This document shows, in pieces, positions 33,249 through 45,084 of a stretch of DNA of 64,000 nt (positions are counted from its first letter, which is position 1; every line of letters begins with the position of its first letter). The notes beneath the pieces were generated by a model that worked only from the letters and a program-made list of their open reading frames with translations, was not told the DNA's origin and ran no database searches. Source of the DNA: Leucocoprinus leucothites (taxonomy: Eukaryota; Basidiomycota; Agaricomycetes; Agaricales; Agaricaceae). A program made the translations under genes and the position numbers. The stretch is taken from NCBI GenBank assembly GCA_013368445.1, contig JAACJO010000005.1:2418001-2482000 (forward strand). The letters run 5' to 3'.

Positions 33249-36011
33249 ATGGCATTCACTCATACCAATGCTGACGATGTTGCAATTGCAACCATCCGTA
33301 CCCTCGCCGTAGACACTGTTGGCAAGGCCAACTCTGGTCATCCCGGTTGGTCGCGTCCTTATGATAACAAAATTACTTATCAACGACCATTCGTGGCATA
33401 GGTGCTCCCATGGGCATGGCACCTGTGGCCCACGTTCTTTTCTCTCGGTGAGTTTCGAGTCTTTGCGACTTTGGCGAAATTTCCGACTGTTCCCGAACCA
33501 ACAGTTTCCTCAACGCCAATCCCAAGAATTCCAAGTGGTTCAACCGTGACCGCTTTGTCCTCTCCAATGGGTTCGTGGATTTACCCTCTTCCGGTGGCTT
33601 TCCCTGATCGAATGTCTTATCCATTACAGCCACGCGTAAGTTTATCCGCATTACAATTACAATAAGGTGGCTAAGCCTCCTATCAGTTGTGCTCTCCAAT
33701 ATGTCCTTCTCCACCTACTTGGCTACAAGCTCTCTATGGACGATCTTAAGTTGTTCCGTCAGCTTGATTCGAAGACACCGGGTCACCCGGAAGTTGGCCA
33801 TACCGATGGTGCGTAGGAGATATGCGGTCTAGGAACGATACTGAAAGCTGGTCAGGTATCGAGGTCACCACTGGACCTCTCGGTCAGGGCTTCGCAAATG
33901 GTGTTGGTCTTGCTATGGCTCAGGCTCACCTCGGTGCCCTGTACAACAAGAACGGGTTCGATCTGATCAATAACTACACTTATGGTATGTCAGCACACCT
34001 CGTCATCTCGTCAGATTTCTAATTTTTGTTTTTAGTCTTCACTGGTGATGGTTGTCTTATGGAAGGTGTTGCTTCTGAAGCCGCCAGTCTTGCTGGTCAT
34101 TTGCAGCTCGGTAACCTTATTGTCGTAAGTAGAGATCATACTTCTTTCTCTTGACAAGTCCATTCAATCTATTTTAATAGATCTATGACGACAACCGTGA
34201 GGACCTTCTTTTGCCCTTAAACCAACTCGACAATTCATTTCCATCTAGATATCTCTATTGATGGAGACACTGCCTGTGCATTCACCGAAAACGTCGAGCA
34301 GCGTTTCCTATCTTATGGTTGGCAAGTTCTCCATGTTGACAATGGCGACGGGTCAGTGAATCCTCCGAACTCCACTCGCGCAGGTGGCCTAACTCTGATT
34401 TAATCAGTGACCTTGCCGCGATCTACAACTCTATCGCTGAGGCTCGCCAGGAGAAGAGCAAGCCCACCATTATTCGTCTTAAGACTACCATCGGCTATGG
34501 CTCGAAGGTACAGGGTACCCATGGTGTCCATGGAGCTCGTGAGTTCATTGGGGTGAAAATTCTCGCACCATCATGTCGATTAATGGTTCCTCTTCAGCCT
34601 TGAAAGCCGATGACGCTGCTCAGCTCAAGGAGAAATTCGGTTTCCCCTCGGACCAGCATTTCTATGTACCCCAGGAGACCTATGACGCCTATGCGGAATT
34701 CGGCAAGCGTGGTGCTGCACTCGAGGCACAGTGGAATGCCCTCCTTGCCACCTATGGTGAAAAATACCCTAAGGAGCACGCCGAGCTCGTCCGTCGTATT
34801 GAGGGCAAGCTGCCCGAGGGTTGGGAACAGACACTCCCCGTCTACAAGCCCGCCGATGCCGCCGTAGCTTCTCGCAAGCTCTCTGAGATCGTCTTGACCG
34901 CTATCACCCCTGCCCTCCCCGAACTTGTGGGCGGCTCGGCTGACTTGACTGGTAGCAACCTGACCAAAGTCAAGGGCAGTGTCGACTTCCAACCCCCTAG
35001 CACCGGGTTGGGAGACTACACTGGCAAATACATCCGCTATGGTGTTCGTGAGCACGGCATGGGTGCCATCGCCAACGGTCTGCACGCTTATGGTGGTATC
35101 ATCCCCTTCGTCGCTACTTTCCTTGTAAGTGGAAGATCGATTTCAGCATTGTATCGCAGAGATTGAACAGCATTTCGCAGAATTTTGTTTCATATGCCGC
35201 TGGTGCTGTCAGGCTTTCCGCTTTGAGCAAGCACCAAGTCATTTGGGTTGGTGAGTATCTCTCGGGGTGGATTTTCAAGGAACTTGATCTGATGAAGTAC
35301 ACTAGCCACTCATGATTCTATTGGCCTTGGTGAAGACGGCCCCACCCACCAGCCCATTGAAACTCTCATTCACTTCCGCGCTACCCCCAACCTTGCCTTC
35401 TGGCGTCCTGCTGATGGTAATGAGACCTCCGCTGCCTACTACGTTGCCATCACCTCCAAATCGACCCCCTCCATCCTTTCCCTCTCCCGTCAAAACCTCC
35501 CCAATTTGGAGGGTTCTACCATTGAAAAGGCCATGCGCGGTGGCTACGTCCTTGTCGAGGAGCAAAATGAAGATATCACCATCGTCAGCACCGGTAGTGA
35601 GGTCTCCATTGCCGTTGAAGCTGCCAAGAAGCTCAAGGCTGAGGGCATCAAGACTCGCATTGTCAGCTTGCCCTGCTGGCTCACTTTCGACCAACAGGAT
35701 GAGGAGTATAAGCTTAGCGTCCTGAGGAGCGGTGCTCCTATTCTTTCGCTTGAGGCTGCTTCTACTGCTGGGTGGCAGAAGTATAGCCACGAACAATACG
35801 GTCTCCCTGCCTGGGGTGCTTCGGGACCTTATTTGAAGGTGTACGAGAAGTTCGGCATCACCGGAACCAGTGAGTGAAGATTTTCCATATCGTCTTCGGT
35901 CTATTGATGCTGTTTGCAGACATCGCTGCCGTTGGTAAAAAGGTCATCGAATTCTACAAATCGAAGAATATCCCCGCCGTCTCTCCCCTGCTCAAGGCTG
36001 TTCACTTGTGA
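33249..36011 (+). CDS. TKL1: Transketolase
   Basis: Fourteen exons: 33249-33345, 33402-33447, 33505-33570, 33630-33635, 33687-33808, 33856-33984, 34036-34124, 34181-34196, 34249-34351, 34408-34538, 34598-35124, 35181-35250, 35306-35869 and 35920-36011, giving 685 aa. Family motifs are [74 protein letters not shown] and [17 protein letters not shown]. It is the thiamine-diphosphate enzyme of the non-oxidative pentose phosphate pathway, moving two-carbon ketol units. Exon 4 is a 6-nt microexon and exon 8 is only 16 nt. Full length and apparently intact. Confidence 0.96.
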
Positions 36012-36353
36012 AGCAGGTTCACCGAGAATTACAACCAACGCAAAATACCCCGCTCCTATGAAAGGATGGAACAAGAGATCCGTATAACTTAGAATTAGAA
36101 CATATTTACCATAATATGAAATCAAAAGCAATATATGTATTCGCGCAGCCAGCTCATGCCATTCTTGAGAGTTCTTCGACTGAAACGTTGAAAATGAGAC
36201 GGGGCCCAGGGTTATGCACAAAATCTTGAGGCCCGAGTCCGAACAAATCTAGGAGCCCGGAAAACAAGACTGGGGCAACACGATCTCCGGAGTATAGAAT
36301 AATTAAAATTGGAGGTGTATGATGTCTGTAATAGAGTCTACGAGGCGAAGCGT
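36012..36353. other. Convergent 3' region
   Basis: 342 bp between transketolase (+) and QCR7 (-) stop codons. AT-rich, no gene seen. Confidence 0.45.
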
Positions 36354-36904
36354 CTAGTGCTTATTGAAGGTGATGGAATCCCACTTCTGGCGCTCAGCCT
36401 CCTCCTTGAGAACACCAAGAACATGGGGCTTAAGGTATCGAACGTCCTGATCCGCGTAAATTAGTTGGTCCAACTTATTTCCAATGTCAAAGTCTGGGAC
36501 ATACCGCACTAACAGGCGTCCACTGCTCCTTCTCCAGAGGCTTGTGCAGAATACTGGCATGAGATGCACGTTTGAGGCGGTAAGCACGGTCATAGGTCTC
36601 CTGGGGTGTCAGACGCTTGAGGGCCTAGTGAAAAGTGCGTTCAGGTTAACTTAAAAAACCGAGGGCTTGAATTTGGGTCGCACCCTCTGGACTTGATCAT
36701 TTTCCTCCATAACTAAGAACAACCAGGTCAGCGAATGCAAGCACGATTGGTCAGGGGAAGCTCACTGAGGTCGTCGTACTTGAAGCCATACTTCCTGTAA
36801 CCAGACGCGTCGGCGTACCAGGTAGCAATGGGTTTAATCCACTTTGAGAGGGTCTTTGAAGACCGAACGTAGGGTGCCAAAGAGATACCGAGCGGGCCAA
36901 ACAT
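36354..36904 (-). CDS. QCR7: Cytochrome bc1 complex subunit 7
   Basis: Four exons: 36904-36766, 36712-36684, 36624-36505 and 36446-36354, giving 126 aa, the normal length. Motifs are WYADASGYRKYGFKYDDL, ALKRLTPQETYDRAYRLKRA and KPLEKEQWTP, ending in a charged helix. This is the 14-kDa matrix-facing subunit of respiratory complex III, contacting cytochrome b. It shares a short divergent promoter with nucleoside diphosphate kinase. Confidence 0.93.
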
Positions 36905-37163
36905 GGGGAGAGGTTTTAATGAGAGTGAGAGAGGTCTATGGAGAGTTTCGCTAGCACTGTACGAGGTGCTCTGCTCCGCCCACCCGGAAGGTTCCGAGCC
37001 ATTGAGTGTTTGGTTGTGTTTTGGTAACACATGCAGGGTCGGCTATCTCGATGTGATGGCCAGTCGATAATGGATTTTTTTGACAAGGTATAAAAATCTG
37101 CAGCGATCGGTTTTGATCTCTACTCTAGTTATCTCTTCCTGTAAATCTCCTCCCTGAAGAAAA
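36905..37163. promoter_or_regulatory. Bidirectional promoter QCR7/NDK
   Basis: 259 bp between the two start codons. TATAAAAAT at 37089-37097 sits about 70 bp before the NDK ATG, suitable for NDK. No equally clear element was seen for QCR7. Confidence 0.55.
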
Positions 37164-37909
37164 ATGTCTACCACTGAGCGTACCTACATCATGGTCAAGG
37201 TATGTGCTAGTCTCTCGCGTCGAGCCCTGAAATGTTCTTTATCTAATCTGACTTCGGCGGCATCACTAATTTTGTGTTTTGTCTTCTTGCGCGTCGTATA
37301 GCCCGATGGTGTCCAACGTGGACTCGTCGGCAAGATCATCACCCGCTTCGAGGAGCGTGGATACAAGATCGTCGCCCTCAAGTTCGTTCAGCCCACTGAG
37401 GAGCATCTCCAGAAGCGTTAGTTGCTTTTCCGTACCCATGTCTGATTATCGCGTTGAGCTTAACGCATACGATGATTTCGTGATATAGACTACGCTGACC
37501 TCGCCAACAAGCCATTCTTCCCCGGCTTGATCAAGTACATGGCTTCTGGTCCTGTTGCCGCCATCGTCTTTGAGGGTCTCGACGCTGTCAAGACCGGCCG
37601 TGCTATGCTCGGTGCTACCAACCCTCTGGCTTCCCCCATCGGTGCGCATATACTGTATTTAGATCCCTAAAAACGTGGTACTGATTCAAGTTGTGATAAA
37701 GGCTCCATCCGGGGTGATTTTTGTCTTGCTGTCGGCCGTAACATCATCCATGGCTCTGATTCCGTTGAGAGCGCCAAGAAGGAAATTGCCCTGTAGGTGT
37801 TTGATATTTGTGAGCATCACGGATTGCAGCTGATTTGTATTGATGCAGCTGGTTCCCCCAGGGTGTCACCTCCTGGACAAGCGTCTTCGAGAACTGGATC
37901 TACGAGTAA
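37164..37909 (+). CDS. NDK1: Nucleoside diphosphate kinase
   Basis: Five exons: 37164-37199, 37302-37416, 37489-37641, 37702-37792 and 37849-37909, giving 151 aa. The sequence follows the family throughout: [40 protein letters not shown], and the active-site phospho-His in [18 protein letters not shown]. It transfers the gamma phosphate between nucleoside tri- and diphosphates. Length and motifs are normal and the protein is cytosolic by absence of a presequence. Confidence 0.96.
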
Positions 37910-38334
37910 ACGCGGTCCTTCAGATTCTCGGTGCAATAAGACTACAATTAAAATCGGTCACGTGTATTTTACGTCTCTATACAGAACAAGCGCTTGTTTG
38001 CGATGCTAAGTTTACCAATTCACATGTGCTGCCAGCCATTTGCGAATATGACTCTCACGACGGTCCCATGCACGGGAAAGATCATATTGGACGTGGGCGC
38101 GTGGAAAATAGCTCTCGCCCACCATTCGAGTTTCATCCGCTCTCGTTGGGCAAGCTGGACTTTGCTCCCACAGTGAAATCCTCTGCCTGAGAAATATCTC
38201 CGTTACTCAAGTTCGGCGGTAGCGTTGCAATGGATGTGTCGCATGGAGTTTGACACTGCTAGGAATGATTTCCAGATATAAGGCTGGAATCCATCTCTCA
38301 TGAGCTTTCTTGTTGGCACCCACCCCCAATCGCC
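37910..38334. other. Intergenic, no gene seen
   Basis: 425 bp between the NDK stop and the DOMON/b561 start, same strand. No recognisable gene. Confidence 0.4.
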
Positions 38335-40129
38335 ATGATTCTACCTTCTCTCCTACAAGTTGGACTCTCGTTCCTGTTATGGTTACAGCTCCTTCCCCAT
38401 ACCTTGGCTTTGAAGGGTGACTCTGGATGCAATCAATTCATTTGCGTCAATGTTACCCTTCAGGACGAGTGGATCACCTGTATGTTCCTTCAATCTCGCT
38501 CAAACTCTACAGTCAGACTGACCCGTACTTATTAGATGAGGTTTCTAACGTATATGAGCCCCTCGGTTGGCTCGCTCTGTACGTCATGCTGCATCACATA
38601 TATACATTTGTCAAGATATTGAACCACGTTGCAGCGGATTCGGAAAATTCATGAGCCATTCGCCAATGGTCGTAATGTGGCCTGATAAGGATGGGGAAAT
38701 AGTGAGGTCGCCGAGGTACGGGTGGGGTCATGAAGAACCATCGAATTTTATGAACCCGCGGCGTTTCCCATTTCCAGTAGATCCCGTGGCTACATCGGTG
38801 AGATCATTGGCATGATAGTCATTCCAGGCATTATCTCAAGTTGAATATTTGATTCAGTGGCTACCCCAACCCAACTCCGTCCGTATGGCATTCAACATGA
38901 CTGCTAACTTGACCGCACTCGAGTCGGATCCGACTGAGGACCTGATCTGGGCGTATAGCATGATTCGCCCAAGTGGGAAAAGCCCCCGAGCTTACTTACA
39001 AGGCCATTATCGTGCTGGACGCATCAGAGTCAATTACGCAGAGGAAGTCAAATTGCCACCAACTGGCGGCCGACCAGTAATTGCCCCGACTCCAGGTGAC
39101 AACATGGACAGTCATGATCATCACGAGCCCGAACACCCCAATACGGACGTTGTCGAGGGTACTGATATTTTCGGCAACGAAAGCGTCCCATGGGGTAATC
39201 ACGAGAAACTCATTGCCGCACACGGTATTCTCGTCGCATTCGGATTCCTTGTCCTCCTCCCTTCTGGATCCCTCGTCGCACGTTGGACCCGGACGTTTAC
39301 ACCAAAATGGTTCAAAGCGCATTCAATTATTAACATGACGTTCGCGCTTCCTATCATCGTAATTGGATGGCTTTTCGGGCCGTTGGCTGTCGCCAGCCAC
39401 GACGCCCCACACTTTGTTACTGCGCATCAGGTAAAGTGTTTCACCTTCGTTAAGGTCCTGTTTTAAACTGACTGATGACGATTATTTCTGAAATAGATTT
39501 GCGGATTGTTTATGCTTGGATTGTATCTATTACAGGTGTGGCTAGGTCGCTATATTCATCGCCGTCGGGCGCAAGGCCTTGTACCAGGCAACAAACCTCA
39601 CCCTCCTTCAAATATCCTCCATGTCTTTACGGGAATCTCCGTCATTGCTCTTGCCTTCTTCCAGGTACAGTGGTGGCTTATTGTCATGAAGCTTAGCGAA
39701 GCAACCTAACGGAATGTATTGTTGTTCAGGTTAGGAGTGGTTTCGATGAATGGCAGACCGCCACAAACCGTGGTCCACTACATGCTTGGTGCCACGATCT
39801 CTGGCTGGCATGGGTAATCGTACGTGTCCACAAAAACTTTTTTCCTCCCTCATAATTATCTAATGACATTGCCCTTCCCTTCCTCGTAGATCGTGCCTTT
39901 TGCCTATCTTGCCGGCTTATCGCTCGTTCCTCGTCAGTTCTACCAAGAACGTCAACAGATTATGCCTGGTGGTGACATCAACTACGTTGCGCTTCCAGAT
40001 GGGGCCGATTCGCCGCTTCTGAACGAAGAAAGACAAGACCACGATGTCTATGAGGCGAGCGCCGGTGCGTTTAGGAGCACGCGGCTCTCGATGGACACAG
40101 TTAAAGTCGAAGCTGCACCGGAGAAATAA
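38335..40129 (+). CDS. Secretory DOMON plus cytochrome b561 protein
   Basis: Seven exons: 38335-38479, 38536-38578, 38635-38797, 38828-39430, 39497-39664, 39730-39819 and 39890-40129, giving 483 aa. The start is a signal peptide (LLWLQLLPHTLALKG). The lumenal DOMON-type domain contains EVSNVYEPLGWLALGFGKFM and VVMWPDKDG. A His/Asp-rich linker leads to a b561-type membrane part: HEKLIAAHGILVAFGFLVLL, HSIINMTFALPIIVIGWLFG, HQICGLFMLGLYLLQVWLG and HVFTGISVIALAFFQV. The conserved His residues at helix ends would bind two hemes. Such proteins are predicted transmembrane electron carriers, possibly ferric reductases, related to the cytochrome domain of cellobiose dehydrogenase. The partner is unknown. 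Confidence 0.88.
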
Positions 40130-41107
40130 TTATTTTTCGTTGTCTACTCAACTAACGTCAACCGGGCTTTAGAATCCAATAGCATTAACATTTGTTGCAC
40201 ATTCGAGGTTGCTTTCCTGTACGCTATCCATACTTGTTCTAAATTGACCAAAAAAATGTTTCTTCCAATTATGAGATGCTATGAACATGCGAGATAGGAT
40301 ACAGTAGACTACACGGCAACACCTACGAACAAAAGATTGATCAAGTTTAATGAGACCAAAATTGAACAAGAAGCAAACCATGTAAAAAATATGTTGATAT
40401 GAAAATGATGTGATGATGGGTGCGACAAGAGGAATTGTAAAGAAGGAAAAAAGAAAAAAGAAGAGGTATATGTGTGTTGAAACGAGGGGGTATGAACATG
40501 TACATGTAAGGAAAGGAGCGATCAAGAATGGCACAAGACGACGGGAAATGACAGGATGGACAGGGATGTGTGTGCCAAGAAGAGGGATAGTCCGGACATT
40601 TATGTTTGGGATTGGGACAGAAAATAAATAAGAAATTCCAAGATATTCAAAGTGCCTTGCTCAAAGCCAGGCTTTTAGAGTATGGGCGCCATCCACCACA
40701 GCTCTCACCAACAACTACTACGACCAACACCACCATCAGGATAGGTATGGATGTGGGGAACAAGTAGCGAGACGAAGTGAAATGATGAGATGAGATGATG
40801 GCAGCATGCACGAATGGGTTAAGTTCCGCAGGAAAGGGGTATGGGGGACAGAGGACACCTCGACGACTCCAACGGCAATCTACACTGTGTGAGTCCACCA
40901 ACCAGCGACCGATCCAAACAATTCCCATAAGGATCACGGAGCGCCATGTACATGTATACACTCAACAATGAGGTCAAGGTATACACACACAAAACAAGCA
41001 CGAGGACCCAGGAGGCGAGAAAGAGAAGACAAACTTCCGACCGGAAGACAGACGAGAAAAATGATCGAGGACTTGGAAAGATACTTCCGAGTCCTCGTTC
41101 ACTTTTC
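40130..41107. other. Convergent intergenic region
   Basis: About 980 bp between the b561 stop (+) and the SMG6-like stop (-). It is purine-rich around 40410-40520 and has only repeat-like short frames. No gene recognised. Confidence 0.4.
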
Positions 41108-44100
41108 TCATGTGTGATTGACCAGAAGAGCGGCTAAGTCCTTCTCACCCGCTGCAGGGAGTTGACGAGATCGCGACTTGAGGCGCACTTGAAAAAAAAA
41201 AAAGGGAAGCGACGGTCAGTCAGCAACACGATAAAAGAATGTTGAAAAAGGAAAAACTCACAGTTACGATCAAGACTCAATAGCACAACCTTGACGGCAC
41301 CGTTTGTATTCTGTCCAGTTATACCCAAGATCGCTGACCGATCAACCCAATGTTCATCTTGCCAGATAGCAGCCTTGAGAATCAGGTCATCCATACTCCG
41401 CTCGATGTTGCCAGAAGAAAAGTCAACCTCCTCGGTTCTGACGTTAAGAGACGTGAGGTAGTTGCCTTTCGAGGTTTGAACTTTGAGGGATGCCGAGAAG
41501 CTGCGAATATTGGAGGTGACATATTCCATGGCGGCCTGGGCGGCCTGACCGAGCTGCGAGGGGTTGTTGATGAGGCCATCAAGCTCCATAATGACGGGAA
41601 GGGGAATGACGACAGTCCAGCGGAGACTCTCCACGAGAGAAGCCACCATGGAAAGTGAGGAAAGGAGTATGTTTGTGTCGATGACGAGGATGGAGTAGCC
41701 AGGCACGATATTGAGTTCAGGGAAATTATCGTAGGCCCTCCTGGAGGTTCTAGCCTTGCGAGGTGGCTGCTGTGTTTGTTCGCGGGGAGCGGGCTGAAGA
41801 AGACTGCGTAGGTAGCGACGACGAGCCTATAGGTTATCGAATCAGACATTTCAGAATAAGAAGGAAAGAATCTAAAGGAACATTACCTTCAGCTGACGAA
41901 CTTCTTCTGAATCATTCTCATCTTCCTCGCTACTCTCCTCTTCCTCGCCATCACCATCGACCTCCATAAGCTCATCATCATCAACCCATCTCTTCCCCAT
42001 TCTCCTCTTCTCCTCTTCCTCCCTCTCCATCTTCTCCATCTCTCTCCAAGCAGCAACCTTGTCCGCTAATTTGCCCTCAACTCGCCACTCTCGCGTTCCT
42101 TCAACCCATGTCAATCCGGGTACCACACTCACAATATCAACTGCACTTCGCACGATACGGATCCACCGCTTCATCTTCGTTTCCTCCGGACTCACGCGCC
42201 AACCTTCGTTCCTCGGAATGCCGCTGATGTCGTAGGGGCCATCTAGTTTGACCCCATAGTAATGTTGGCCCTTCTCCTCTTCCCCGTCATCTTCAATTTG
42301 TCCATCTGTAGACTGATCATTTTCCTGACTATCAAGGACTTCGATCTCCGGCCGGTCGGCACCGGATTTCCAATAACCACGCTCAAAGACCTTTCGACTG
42401 ACCCACTCCATGCCACGCATGCACCAATCTTCGGGAAGAGGCGGAGCACAACCAGAAGTTAGCATTGCCCAACGCTGCTCTGGAGCGACGTTGAGGACTG
42501 CGAGAAGGCCTTGAGAGTCCATGACCTTTCGAGGGATGGTAACAAAGAATGCAGCGAGGTCTTCCCATGGAATGCTCCGCTCGAGGAGTGTGAGCGATGG
42601 ACTGTGCTTGAGAATTGTAGCGAGGAAAGTGAGGAGGATCGTGATATAAGGATTCAAGGATGAACGTGAGAACTCCGTCGGTTTTCGAGTCGGGTTACGG
42701 AGGACATAGCTGAGCATGGCAAAGGTCAGCTGGAGTGCGTACTTGAATGCTGGGGGGTCTTCTGGCATGTAGCTATCTGCGTCGGATAGCGTCGGCGATG
42801 TCTGCGGTTGACCTTGATGCTCGTCGTCAACGTCCATCTTGTCTGATTCTGCAGGCGCCGCTTTCCGAGCAATAAGGCGTCCGCTTGCCTCGCGCCCACC
42901 AACACCCCCCATCCTTCGAAGGAGACCGGAAGGCTTTCCATATTCAAGCACAGAGGTGATATTAATCGTAGCCATCATAATCCACTCACGTTCCTCTGCG
43001 CCTTCGATCACGAGACGCTCGAGGAAGCGAGCGAGCGTGGGTTGGAAATCATCAAGTTGGATGTTCGTGAACAGCATGCCATGGAGGAGCACGAATAACT
43101 CTGATACCTTGGCGTCAGAATTCATCCGTTTTGACTGCAGCGGGCCGGTCCATATAGGCAGAATCGACTCGCGAGAAGTCATAAAGGGATGAAGGGTAGT
43201 CATACTGTGAAAAAAGTCAATTTATCAGTGATAAAAATAAATATACAACCAATGAAAACCGTACCTTTTGACAAAATGATACACACTGCGAAGTTCTTCG
43301 TTATCCACTTCGCGATAAAGCAAACCCAAGTGATGATGCAACTTTCCGGTCCCTGGTTGCTCGAAGAGGCTTGTTGCATACCAGTCACGCGCTATACTCC
43401 TCCATCTCTCCTTATCCGGTTCCACCTCAAGTAGTCGTGCAGCAGCAATACCTACACTGGGGGGTTGACTCCCGAGCCGCCCGGCGAGAAGATCGCTGAT
43501 AGATTTCTTCCCACTCGAGTTACCGTTTGCGGTTCCAGCGGGAACTTCAAGACCGTTTGCTTTGTCTAGGTCATTGACTGCTTGGACAGCAGAGGTAGTG
43601 AGGCCACCGTTACCACCCATGCCGCCGTCAAGCATTGCAGCGACGATCATGCGATAACGCGCTAGATCACCGAGCGCTTCCAGCCAACCGCTTCGGAACG
43701 CATTTAACTGGGGGTCTTCGACAAGGCTGATGTAAAAACTGTATGCGTAGTAGATGAACTCCTGAAGGAGCTCAAGAGCGAATCGAGATGAAAATGAGGC
43801 GCGACGAAGGGACTCGAGGAGCTTGTGGAAACCATGAGTCCATAAGCGGACAACAATGTTATACTTGGTAGGGACATTCTTGAGGGATGCGGGAACGGAT
43901 GGTGCGAGGGAGAGTTGCAGAAGATTGTACATATCCTCTGCCAAACTAGATGAACAGTCAGACACGACCAGCTATATTTGGATTGAAATAAAGGAAGACG
44001 TTACCTTTTGTGATCTTCGACTTTCTTCATCCACTTCTCTTTTTCGAGATCATCTCTAGATAACTCCCGACCCTTGAGCATGACGCGTGGATCCATCTCA

Positions 44101-45084
44101 TCCTGGTCTTCTGACTCTTCCTGCTGAACTTTTGATTCAAGAGTGGTGATACGGCGGTAAATGAGTTTTAGCTGCTGGGAGAATGCAGACGCTGTCGAAT
44201 CGTCTGTAGCAGCGCGACCGGGTCGGTCGAAGAGAGCCGAAGAAGTCGAAGAACCGTCTGTAGAGAGTGTGAAGGCTGATGACGAAAGCGATGCAGCGTA
44301 AGAGCTCGCGGAACCTGCGGAAATATAGTCCCCACTCGATTTGGAGATGGGAGCAGGTTTCTCTGCATGAGAGACATGTTGCAACGGGGGCGGACCTGCT
44401 GGACGGTGGGGTGCATTGAAATGAACTGGATCATGACGGCGGTAATCAAAGAGCTGTCGGGCGGCATTTGTCCCGTTGCTACGGGCACTATGTAAATTAC
44501 GAGGAATGTTGGCACTTTCTGCATCCGACATGTTGTCGGGTTCGGCAGTTCGCCGTATGGGAATTGAGTCGGTTTCAGGATTAAAGAGTTTGGGCTTGGA
44601 GGAAGATGCACGAGAGGTAGATGAAGTGGTAATCTTTAAGCGGGAGAAGCTCTCGTGGTCGGCCTCTCCTGTAGGCTTTGAAACAATGACCTGGGGGGAG
44701 ACGTGTCGCCGTTGTATATGAGGAACTGCGGCGCGGGCGGGGGTTGCGGAGGGTTTTGGCGACTTGTCAGTCCGAGGCGTCGGCTGAGCTGGGGCCTGAG
44801 TGCTCGCAGGTGGGGGAGGAGGAACGGGATGTTGTTGTGGTCGCTGGTGTTCTCTGTGCTCCCGCTCTGCCCTTTCCCTGGGACGCAAATTGCTGGAATA
44901 CGAATGTGATGAATGTCAAGTTGCACAGGAATGGAAATAAATAAACACACCTAGCTTGCTTGCGACGCAAGGCAGTAAGGCGGTCATCGAGGTCAGTAGG
45001 TTGAGGCGCGTCTCTGTGATGCATTTCACGGTCTTTACCCTTGCGCGAGGGCCTAGGAGGAGGCTGAGGAGGAGATGGGTCCAT
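41108..45084 (-). CDS. EST1/SMG6-like protein with C-terminal PIN domain
   Basis: Six exons: 45084-44951, 44892-44005, 43945-43265, 43204-41887, 41826-41262 and 41187-41108, giving 1221 aa. The first roughly 330 residues are low-complexity Pro/Ser/Arg. Then comes the EST1 14-3-3-like and helical region (ISLVEDPQLNAFRSGWLEAL, GKLHHHLGLLYREV, LHPFMTSRESILPIW). A Glu/Asp-rich stretch precedes the PIN domain: YSILVIDTNILLSSLSM, PLPVIMELDGL, SMDDLILKAAI and LLSLDRNLRLKSRSRQLP. In SMG6 the PIN domain cuts nonsense-containing mRNAs, and EST1 proteins also act at telomeres. The acidic PIN residues are visible, so activity is plausible. The final exon was chosen over a competing frame because LRLKSRSRQLPAAGEKDLA matches the family end. 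Confidence 0.9.

Noticed and set aside
36404..36593. QCR7 reading straight through into VRYVPDFDIGNKLDQL
   Set aside because: A GTATGT donor and a CAG acceptor 58 nt apart remove this stretch and join SA to DVRYLKP with the normal family length.
38427..38654. Unspliced frame through the DOMON gene (MQSIHLRQCYPSGR)
   Set aside because: It is a shadow of the spliced DOMON exons, which keep signal peptide, DOMON motifs and b561 helices in one frame.
41134..41180. Alternative end of the SMG6-like protein read as LKCASSRDLVNSLQRVRRT
   Set aside because: The junction is in phase only with the frame LRLKSRSRQLPAAGEKDLA, which also matches the family; the other frame needs an unsupported splice.
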